Assembly: GCF_029892685.1 (NCBI RefSeq)
Contig: NZ_JARXVD010000016.1
Span: 62,001 to 126,000 of the forward strand
DNA length: 64,000 nucleotides
Source: Mycobacterium sp. OTB74
GTDB lineage: Bacteria > Actinomycetota > Actinomycetes > Mycobacteriales > Mycobacteriaceae
Reading direction: 5' to 3'
The translations under genes and the position numbers were made by a program. The number at the start of each line of letters is the position of its first letter. The stretch's first letter is position 1. This document shows positions 43,827-50,663 of this stretch, in pieces. The notes beneath the pieces were generated by a model, which was given only the letters and a program-made list of their open reading frames with translations, was not told the origin of the DNA and searched no databases.

Positions 43827-45383
43827 TCAGTGTGACTTTGTCGAGCGCCGTGACTGTGATGAACTGCCCTTTTTGCCAGCCTTTTTGGCGTTCGCTGACT
43901 GGGAGTGAGAGTCGCTGACCTGCGCTGCAGTCGTGCTGGCCGTGGCAGTATGTGAGGCCGACGATCGGCCATTGTCGGCATGACGGGCCACGGCAGGATC
44001 AGGTGATGGCGCCGACGGTGACGGGTGCGTCGCTCGCGCGGCCTGCGCGGTGGTGCTCGCCAGGGACGTCGCGGACGTCGGCGCCGCCGCGGCCTTCTGC
44101 GGGAAGGCGAATGTTCGCTCGGCCCAGGCGGTCAGCGGAAACAGCGTGGCGTCCAACACGGCATTCAGTAGCCGCGGGATACCCGTGGCGTTGATAACGC
44201 TGTCGACGACATTGGCCACGACGCCTTCGACATGGTCAAACGCCCAAATGGGGTTGAAGACGGTGTTCAGCGTCGAGACGAGCGTGCGGTACGGGGCGCC
44301 AATCGCTGCGGCCACCTGGCTTTGCGCCGTGGCCAGCGCGCCGGTCAGTTGGGTGTAACCGGGCAGTTTCAGCCCAAGAAGCGACGCGGCGTTCTGCGCG
44401 CCTTGCACGACCGCGTTGGCCAATTCGATGGCAAAGGTGATCGGGTCGGTGATCGGAATCAGTTGCGCCGGTTCAGGAACCCAGAACGGGGTGGCGCGGT
44501 CGTAGCCGGCCTCCACCAGCACACTGAGAACAGGCTGGACGATATTGAGTACCGACTGCGGGATGCCCAGCCGCTGCAGCGGCTCGAGCAGCGGCAGGGT
44601 CGTTGTCGGAATGAAGTAGTACGTGGTGTCCCCGTGCTGCTGCGCGGTGGTACCTGCGACATAGTTCGGGCTGGACGGGTCCAGGCTGACCTCCTCGCCG
44701 TACAGCGCATGTTCAAAGATGATGCCCAGCAGGGCATTAACATCTGACACCACGTCGATGGGATACTCAGGAGCATCAGATAGTCCGTCGTACCGGCGAG
44801 CAATATCCACGGTCGCGATGCCGGTATCAGTCGGTTCTGCGCCGTTCATGGTGAAATCAAAGAACGGAATTGTCAGCCCGGACAGGCGCTCAGCGACACT
44901 GCCGTTGGGCCGTTCGCCGTCACCGATCTCCACAAAGGTGACCTGCGGAATCGGTTGCCCTGCGGCCTGCTGTTTGGCCAGCGCAATCTTCTCCAGATCG
45001 ATGATGACCGTGCTCTGGGAGTACCCGAAAATGACATACGGCTGACCTGGCGCGCTTGCAGCTTGCTGAGCCATGGCCTTTTGCAGCGCGACCAGGCCCT
45101 CGGTTATCGACTCATTGATGTCGATAACCTGTTCGGGAGTCGTGACCGGCACGCCGGTAAACGTGCCCCCGCCCAGAGCAGGCGAGACGAAATCATCGAT
45201 CGCCGCCGTCACGAATCCCGGTGCCGGCGTGGAAAACGTGGTGCCATCCATCACGAGGACATTGGTCAACAGCTTGGGTGTCGTCGATGTTGTCGACGTG
45301 GCCACCAGCGCCGAGGTGCAACTCATCGCCACAGTCGCGACACAGGCCCGCGTGACTGATCCGCTCAATCGTCCTACAAACAT
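43827..45383 (-). CDS. PE-PPE-domain secreted esterase without a PE or PPE N-terminus
   Basis: 518 aa from MFVGRLSGSVTRACV. An N-terminal signal-like hydrophobic segment (ACVATVAMSCTSALVA) is followed by the PE-PPE serine hydrolase domain (PF08237 type) with VMDGTT, the nucleophile elbow IFGYSQST and a catalytic-region DRPNGSVAERL-like stretch (GDGERPNGSVAERL). The C-terminal 110 residues are Ser/Ala/Thr-rich and basic (KKAGKKGSS, QSRRSTKSH), so poorly structured. Related domains hydrolyse short to medium acyl esters. It is convergent with the cupin gene. A palindromic site lies 60 bp upstream of the start. Confidence 0.85.
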   Translation of the reverse strand: MFVGRLSGSVTRACVATVAMSCTSALVATSTTSTTPKLLTNVLVMDGTTFSTPAPGFVTAAIDDFVSPALGGGTFTGVPVTTPEQVIDINESITEGLVALQKAMAQQAASAPGQPYVIFGYSQSTVIIDLEKIALAKQQAAGQPIPQVTFVEIGDGERPNGSVAERLSGLTIPFFDFTMNGAEPTDTGIATVDIARRYDGLSDAPEYPIDVVSDVNALLGIIFEHALYGEEVSLDPSSPNYVAGTTAQQHGDTTYYFIPTTTLPLLEPLQRLGIPQSVLNIVQPVLSVLVEAGYDRATPFWVPEPAQLIPITDPITFAIELANAVVQGAQNAASLLGLKLPGYTQLTGALATAQSQVAAAIGAPYRTLVSTLNTVFNPIWAFDHVEGVVANVVDSVINATGIPRLLNAVLDATLFPLTAWAERTFAFPQKAAAAPTSATSLASTTAQAARATHPSPSAPSPDPAVARHADNGRSSASHTATASTTAAQVSDSHSQSANAKKAGKKGSSSQSRRSTKSH

Positions 45384-45442
45384 CGATGCCCCCCGTTGAT
45401 CGGTCCCCAGCGGCCGTGTAGTCGTGCTATTGTAGCTGGTCA

Positions 45443-45457
45443 AACTAGATCATAGTT
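45443..45457. promoter_or_regulatory. Inverted repeat between the PE-PPE esterase and a small divergent ORF
   Basis: AACTA-GATCA-TAGTT, perfect 5-bp arms that extend imperfectly outward. It sits 60 bp upstream of the esterase start and about 30 bp before a small rightward ORF, a typical operator position. It is followed by AGTTCTAC, also found at 35484 and, inverted, at 10121. Confidence 0.4.
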
Positions 45458-45487
45458 CTACATCGGGCGGCAGCAGTATTGCGATAA

Positions 45488-45847
45488 TTGTTCGTGAGGT
45501 TGCCTTGCATCGGCCCGGACCCGGACAAGTCCACGTTCGTGCGCCGGCTTGGTGGCATGGGTCCGCGCACCACCTCTGCGGTGCGGGATTTCGCAAAAAC
45601 GTTGGAAAGTGCCGCTTTTGATGTCGATATCGACTGGAAGCAGCCATCGCGGCCAACACGGCCGGTCAGTGTCACCGCAAGTGCCGCCCGGCACATGGCC
45701 GATGTCGTCGAACACGCCAACCTGAATGAACAGCCCGTTGTCATCACAGGCGAATATCTCACCGTGTCCGCGGTCAGCGCCTCGGTGATTCAACAAGACG
45801 ACGGTGATGCTGTCACGGTCAAGCTTGGCCACATCGACCCAAGTTAG
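45488..45847 (+). CDS. Hypothetical protein
   Basis: 119 aa with a TTG start. The C-terminal two-thirds read like real protein (FAKTLESAAFDVDIDW, VVITGEYLTVSAVSASVI, DAVTVKLGHIDPS). I recognise no family. The N-terminal part is weak, with no clear ribosome site, so it could be the remaining 3' end of a longer gene. A minus-strand ORF covers the same bases but has poorer composition. Confidence 0.4.
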   Translation: MFVRLPCIGPDPDKSTFVRRLGGMGPRTTSAVRDFAKTLESAAFDVDIDWKQPSRPTRPVSVTASAARHMADVVEHANLNEQPVVITGEYLTVSAVSASVIQQDDGDAVTVKLGHIDPS

Positions 45848-46137
45848 ACCCGCGGACTTGCCACCGGAGAACGGATCCGAGTCCAGGCCGTCATGAGAAC
45901 TGAATCCACCGCGGGCGGCAATACGAAAACTACTTACACGGCGCAGTCTTTCGAACGACTGGAGCCTCCGCAATAGTTCACCGCACGGGTATGCAGCCGA
46001 TCTTACGTTCTAAACTTCTGGTGTCGAATGGGTTTCGCCTTAAACTCTGTGCACCGATACAACTGTGGCGCACGAATACGGTCGATCGTCAGAGGTGACC
46101 GTCGGATGCCGAACACTGCATGGCCGATGATGTGTCC
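45848..46137. other. 290-bp spacer, no gene seen
   Basis: It lies between the small rightward ORF and the convergent LLM-class gene. No ORF, repeat or clear terminator was found. Confidence 0.5.
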
Positions 46138-47067
46138 TCAGTTCTCCGCTAGCAGTTCGCGTAGTAGGTCTGTGGTGCGTTGTCTGGATTGGGTGCGCTG
46201 CGTTTTGTCGTGTCCGACGGCGATGGGTTGGGCCCCGATATCGGTGGCTCCCGCATCGAGCAATTCGCACAGCTGTCTTCGCACTGATGCTTCGGTGCCG
46301 ACGATGGCGACGTCGGCCGGTGAGGTGCCGCCGCCGGTTTCGATAATGCGTTGGTAGTTGGGCATTCCCGCGTACATCCCCGCGGTGGCGTGGGTTGCCG
46401 AGCGGGCTTCTGCTTCGTCATCGTGGACAGCGACGGGCAGCCCGGCGACGATCCGCGGTGCAGGCCGGCCCGCGGCGGTCGCTGCCGCGTGGATCGCCGG
46501 CGCGATGTGGGTATCGATGGCCTTCGCCGATGCCATCCACAGCACGGTGCCGTCAGCGATGGCTCCGGCGATTCGCAGCATCCGGGGCGAGAGCGCCGAC
46601 AGCAGAACCTGCACCGGATTGGTGGGGACAGCGGCTCGGCCTGCGGTGTGCGCGCTCCAATCGCTGCCGGTGAAATCGACCTGTTCGCCGCGCAGTACCG
46701 CAGTGATGATGGTGAGGTATTCCTCGGTATTGCGGCCCGGGTGATCGTAGGACAGTCCGTAAACGTCGTGGACCACTGCGGCATGCGAAGGCCCCAGGCC
46801 GAGGGTGAATCCGGGCCGGCCCATGGCCTCGGCGGCCGCGGTGACCCGGTTGGCCTGCAGCAGCGGGTGACAAGGGTAGGTCTGCAGCACTGCGGTGCCC
46901 AGTTCGATGGTCGAGGTTTCCCGCCCGGCAATTGCCATGGCGGTCAACGGATCTGCGGCAACATTGCTGGCGTACCACAGCGAGGTGAAACCCTGCTCCT
47001 CGGCGCTGCGGGCTTGGTTGACGATCGATTCCAGCGTCGACCCTCCACCGGTGAGACCGATGCGCAT
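46138..47067 (-). CDS. LLM-class F420-dependent oxidoreductase
   Basis: 309 aa, luciferase-like TIM barrel: ARSAEEQGFTSLWYA, TSTIELGTAVLQTYPCHP, GRPGFTLGLGPSH and the C-terminal GTEASVRRQLCELLDAGATDI are typical of the actinobacterial LLM class, which uses F420 to oxidise or reduce small substrates. The ATG overlaps the stop of the upstream carboxymuconolactone-decarboxylase-like gene by 1 bp. It is the third gene of an SRPBCC-CMD-LLM unit. Substrate unknown. Confidence 0.88.
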   Translation of the reverse strand: MRIGLTGGGSTLESIVNQARSAEEQGFTSLWYASNVAADPLTAMAIAGRETSTIELGTAVLQTYPCHPLLQANRVTAAAEAMGRPGFTLGLGPSHAAVVHDVYGLSYDHPGRNTEEYLTIITAVLRGEQVDFTGSDWSAHTAGRAAVPTNPVQVLLSALSPRMLRIAGAIADGTVLWMASAKAIDTHIAPAIHAAATAAGRPAPRIVAGLPVAVHDDEAEARSATHATAGMYAGMPNYQRIIETGGGTSPADVAIVGTEASVRRQLCELLDAGATDIGAQPIAVGHDKTQRTQSRQRTTDLLRELLAEN

Positions 47068-47675
47068 CAGGGCTCCGTCGGGAACAGCTGCTGGTATCGG
47101 GCCATCAGGGCCGGGATGTCGTCGTCCATGGTGAGTTCGAACGATTTGAACAACCGCGCCAGGATGTCATAGCCGCCCGCGGTGAACACCAGGTCGAGTA
47201 GTTGGCGGGTATCGAATTCGGCGGCCAGCACCTGCCAGGTCGCGGCGCTGATGCCCCCGTCGAGGATCATTTCGTCGACCGAGCGCAGCAGTGCCGATTC
47301 GAACTCACTCCACATCGGCGATTCCGGCCCGTAGGCGACCCGGCCTACCTCTTCATCGGTGATGCCTGCGTCGCGGGCCACGAAAAGGTGTTGGTACCAC
47401 TCATAACTGGACTGGCGTACCGCGGCGACCCGCAGCACGACCAGCTCGCGCTGCCGCTCGGTCAGAGTGGTTCCGAGCAGCAGATGGCCGTTGAAGGTGA
47501 AGTAGGCGCGCGCTAGGTCGGGGTGGTGGGCCAGCGTTCCCAGAGTGTTGAGTGCTTTCGGCCGGTCTTTGGTGGGCAGTGGCTGATGCCGGGGATTAGG
47601 CGGGCGTAAAGCGGTCATCGCCGTGCGGAATTCGGCCGAGAATTCCTTGGGCGGCAGTGGATCTATACGTGCCAT
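47067..47675 (-). CDS. Carboxymuconolactone decarboxylase-family protein
   Basis: 202 aa from MARIDPLPPKEF. The AhpD-like helical domain is seen in LGTTLTERQRELVVLRVAAV and SYEWYQHLFVARDAGITDEEV. The AhpD C-x-x-C pair is absent, so it is not a peroxidase of that type and fits the CMD group. Its true role is not clear; such proteins often lie beside F420 and SDR genes. The first 97 bp of the gene are duplicated as a fragment near 49797. Confidence 0.82.
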   Translation of the reverse strand: MARIDPLPPKEFSAEFRTAMTALRPPNPRHQPLPTKDRPKALNTLGTLAHHPDLARAYFTFNGHLLLGTTLTERQRELVVLRVAAVRQSSYEWYQHLFVARDAGITDEEVGRVAYGPESPMWSEFESALLRSVDEMILDGGISAATWQVLAAEFDTRQLLDLVFTAGGYDILARLFKSFELTMDDDIPALMARYQQLFPTEP

Positions 47676-47770
47676 GGCTTTACAGAACCCTCGGTCTAGC
47701 ACTGTTGGTCCAGTTTCGTTGTCGCACAGGGGCTGGGAAACCCACGAGAACGCTGCGCCACGCAAGTCGG

Positions 47771-48307
47771 TCAGCTTGAGTGGCGGGCGGCGGAGACAAG
47801 TCCGTCCAGCCACGCTTGGTGCCCGTTGAGCATCGGGTTCGGGCGCTGTGCCGCAAGCTCCCGGGCGGGGACGCCGATCTGCGATTCCTGCGTCAAGATC
47901 CGTACGCGGTCTTGTGGCAGATCTTCGATCAGCCAGGCATGTAAGACGTCGAGCAGTTCTTCGGGTGAATCGCCTTGTTCGGCTGTCCAGGACAGCCGGC
48001 CCGGTGCTCCGGAGTCTGGTGACTGGAATTCGATGACGTGAGCTACCAGCGGCGGGAAACCGAAGGTCGAGAAGCTGAAGTGCACGTCGTTGGCCAAGGT
48101 GGGCCCATCGTCATTAGGAAAGGCGATATCAGAGACGTTGTCGTAGTAGGAGATCCAGGTTGAGGTATCGACGATATATCGCCAGATTTTGACTGCACTG
48201 AGACCCGCGACGATAACTTCGTTCGAGACGAAATTGTCGCGGGTGCCTGGAAGATACTTCGGTGGCCAGCTGATGGCGTGTTGAACGACTTGCTCATCGG
48301 AACTCAT
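47771..48307 (-). CDS. SRPBCC (START-like) fold protein
   Basis: 178 aa from MSSDEQVVQHAISWPP, preceded by GGAAAGG. The pattern of an N-terminal strand, then VSAVKIWRYIVDTSTWISYYDNVSDI-like helices and strands (VHFSFSTFGFPPLVAHVIEF, GRLSWTAEQGD) and a long C-terminal helix fits the Bet v1/SRPBCC fold that binds hydrophobic ligands. It may be the ligand-binding or cyclase-like member of the operon with CMD and LLM genes. No catalytic residues can be named. Confidence 0.7.
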   Translation of the reverse strand: MSSDEQVVQHAISWPPKYLPGTRDNFVSNEVIVAGLSAVKIWRYIVDTSTWISYYDNVSDIAFPNDDGPTLANDVHFSFSTFGFPPLVAHVIEFQSPDSGAPGRLSWTAEQGDSPEELLDVLHAWLIEDLPQDRVRILTQESQIGVPARELAAQRPNPMLNGHQAWLDGLVSAARHSS

Positions 48308-48691
48308 CTTGATTTCCTTTCCTAGTCCGGTCATCACGGTGGAAGAGTGGTCAGCATCAGAGCGGTCTTGGCCGGAAACTGGTGCCCGACCTAACAATAT
48401 TGCTGACCCATCGGCCGACCTGCGGGATTCTGAGCGGTTCACATCGGCGGTCTTGATCGCCCTCCCGCGGAGCACACGAGCGTCGTCAGCAATCCCGCCG
48501 AAACCTCAATTCAGGGCATCACGGCATGGCGCGAAGTTGGCAACCTGCACGTGTGTCCTCGCGTATGTGTGCGCACCGCAGCATGGCCTCATCGGTTACC
48601 ACGGCTTTCTCGGTTGGACTGATGGTGAACGCTGAGTTTGCGACGCTGATGCGGTAGTCGTCGCAGTGCAGTGTCTGTAAAGGAGCGGCAT
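48308..48691. other. 384-bp divergent spacer
   Basis: It lies between the SRPBCC gene (leftward) and a decayed amidohydrolase gene (rightward). It presumably holds the promoter of the SRPBCC operon. No ORF with family support was found; an AAAGGAG ribosome site near 48679 belongs to the pseudogene. Confidence 0.4.
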
Positions 48692-49275
48692 ATGCATGAC
48701 AAATGGGCGCTCGAGGAGCACTTCTCGACCGCAGAGAACAACAAGTTCTGGAACTCAGCCGGCGAATCAGCGCGCAATGGCAAGGTGCTAACCGAGTACG
48801 TCGAGGCGCGTCTGCTCGACGTAGACGACCGTCTCGACCTGATGGACTAGACGGGTATCGAGCGGGTGATCCTGTCACTGACTTCGCCGGGGATTCAGTC
48901 GGTCACCGATGTCGAGGCCGCAGTCCGGCTGGCCCGCGACACCAACGATGCCCTGCGCCAGCAGTTCATCGACAAACGGCCCGATAGGTTCTCGATGTTC
49001 GCCTGCGTTGCCACCAGGACCCGGATCGTGCCGCCCTCGAACTGGAGCGCGCCGTTCGCGATCTGGGTGCAGTCGGCCTGATGATCAACGGCTACACCAA
49101 CATTGGCGACGACCAGACAGGTCGGTATCTCGACAACCCGACGTTTGCGCCGTTGTGGGCGAAAATCGCCGAACTCGACGTACCGCTCTACCTCCATCCC
49201 AGAGAGCCGCTGCCGAGCCAAACGCTCCTAATCCACGCACGACCAATAAAGTCAAGCGAGCACAGGGCGGCCTAA
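48692..49275 (+). pseudogene. Amidohydrolase (gamma-resorcylate/dihydroxybenzoate decarboxylase-like) pseudogene
   Basis: The 5' end is well kept: AAAGGAG, ATG, then MHDKWALEEHFSTAENN. A TAG at 48848 interrupts LMD-x-TGIERVILSLTSPGIQ where the family normally has Glu. The frame continues to about 49010 (KRPDRFSMFACVAT), shifts, and resumes as ALELERAVRDLGAVGLMINGYTN with YLDNPTFAPLWAKIAELDVPLYLHPREP, then ends abruptly near 49230. At least one stop, one frameshift and a 3' truncation show it is dead. Intact relatives decarboxylate hydroxybenzoates. Confidence 0.85.
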
Positions 49276-49394
49276 CTGACCTGCAGCTGATCCACACAGA
49301 CGGGAAGGCAAACTATCGACAGCCCGACCACGGGCAATTACTGCACATCACACTGCTAATTCCCCGAGATCTACCGACTGACAGCTACCTTTTG

Positions 49395-49655
49395 TTAGTT
49401 CGTGTCCTTGTTTAACAAGCAGTGCACGTTTGTTAATCTTCGCTGCATCTCGCCGTCGTCGGCGGCACTGAGTTCACCGTCGAGTATCCGCAGACTATGT
49501 ATCTTCGCCGCCATCTTCCGCGCGACCTCGACATCGTCGGAATGGGTGAGGCCAACGAGCGCCACCAACCCCTGGCCTTCCGGGCTGATCTGACCCACGG
49601 TCTGTCCGTCGACCGATACCCGCGCTGACGTCACTCGCTGCACCACCACCCGCAT
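49395..49655 (-). pseudogene. dtd: Truncated D-aminoacyl-tRNA deacylase (dtd) fragment
   Basis: The frame begins MRVVVQRVTSARVSVDGQ and runs through GLVALVGLTHSDD and KIHSLRILDGE, matching the first 60-70 residues of Dtd. It then diverges and stops after 86 codons. Full-length Dtd is about 145 aa, and the missing part contains the SQF-T catalytic region. It is therefore a fragment; an intact copy presumably exists elsewhere, since Dtd proofreads D-Tyr and other D-aminoacyl-tRNAs. Confidence 0.82.
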
Positions 49656-49796
49656 GTTCGCCGATGTTGCCACAGCGAAGCTGCGACATGGCTCGTCAAG
49701 AACACCATCCGATGCAGCCAGACGTTCGAGGTTCGATCGGCACTCGCACGCGATCGGCCGACGCAGTATCGAAAACGCTCAATTCTGTCAGGCCGT

Positions 49797-49893
49797 CAGT
49801 GGCTGATGCCAGGGATTGGGCGGGTGCAAAGCGGCCATCGCTGTACCGAACTCAGCCGAGAATTCCTCGGGCGGCAACGGATCTATACGTGCC
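49797..49893 (-). pseudogene. Duplicated 5' fragment of the carboxymuconolactone-decarboxylase-like gene
   Basis: This 97-bp segment aligns without gaps to 47577-47673, differing at roughly one base in six. It encodes ARIDPLPPEEFSAEFGTAM followed by a stop shortly after. Only the N-terminal part is present, so it is a remnant of a second copy. Confidence 0.8.
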
Positions 49894-50015
49894 GCGACTG
49901 CACTAGGAGTGATCGGCTGGTGATCAGCGGCGCCCATCATCAAGTTGGGGCGGTCACACCACGCAGCGACCAGGCTTTTGTTTGTCGACCGAGGTACCAA
50001 GATTGCTGTCCAGCG

Positions 50016-50102
50016 TCAGATATACATGCCGCCGTTGACGCCGATAACTTGGCCGGTGATGTAGGAAGCCCCTTCTGAGCAGAGGAAGGCGACTGCTGCG
50101 CG
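50016..50102 (-). pseudogene. C-terminal remnant of a short-chain dehydrogenase
   Basis: Minus-strand translation reads RAAVAFLCSEGASYITGQ followed by VIGVNGGMYI and a stop. This is the standard SDR C-terminus (strand and loop that close the cofactor site). Nothing before it in frame belongs to an SDR, so only the last 28 codons survive. Confidence 0.75.
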
Positions 50103-50350
50103 TAGCCGCCCATGAACTCGATGGGCACGCCGCCCATGGTGCAGAAGAACAGGTTGACACCCGGTACATCACCGAACAGAACGGTGACGTCGCTCGCCAT
50201 GGTGCGCGCTCGGTTCTGCACATCGTGGTAGTTGTCGGTCAGGAACGACAGTGCGGCAAGGCCTTCTGGCGCGACGTCACGCAGATGTTCGGGTACGTCG
50301 AGCACCTCGACCAGCCCCGCTTGGCCGCTACCGAGCATGGTCACGTCCGC
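50103..50350 (-). pseudogene. Unrecognised coding remnant
   Basis: An open minus-strand stretch (EVLDVPEHLRDVAPEGLAAL, TDNYHDVQNRARTMASDVTV, NLFFCTMGGVPIEFMGG) has good coding character but no clean start, and runs straight into the SDR remnant in another frame. I do not recognise the family. Confidence 0.4.
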
Positions 50351-50581
50351 GCCATCAGACGGCGGCCAAGCACCGCGACCAAGTAGTGAGTGACCGCTCT
50401 CCTTGTTTTTGGCCGCTTCTCGGCCGGGTGGCCATGTTGTCGACGCGCTTCGCACCCGCCGGCCAGGGATCCGTTCAGCCCAAATCCGGAGCGGCAGAGA
50501 TATGTTCGGTCCGCTAACGGCCGTGCTCGCTAGGGCAAAGAATCTGTTCAAAACCTTGCCACAACTTCCGGACCCTGTTGT

Positions 50582-50596
50582 ATGTTCTTAGAACAT
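50582..50596. promoter_or_regulatory. Perfect palindrome upstream of the PGRS-GH5 gene (likely operator)
   Basis: ATGTTCT-T-AGAACAT: 7-bp perfect arms around one base, about 70 bp before the gene's ATG, in an AT-rich stretch. A second imperfect inverted repeat follows (GTTCAGCAAAC ... GTTTCTGAAC, about 50613-50639). Position and symmetry point to a repressor or activator site for the downstream gene. It is not the mycobacterial LexA box. Confidence 0.55.
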
Positions 50597-50663
50597 CACC
50601 GATTTTCTAATGTTCAGCAAACTCGAAGGTTTCTGAACGACGTCCTTGGGCAAAGGAGAAACG

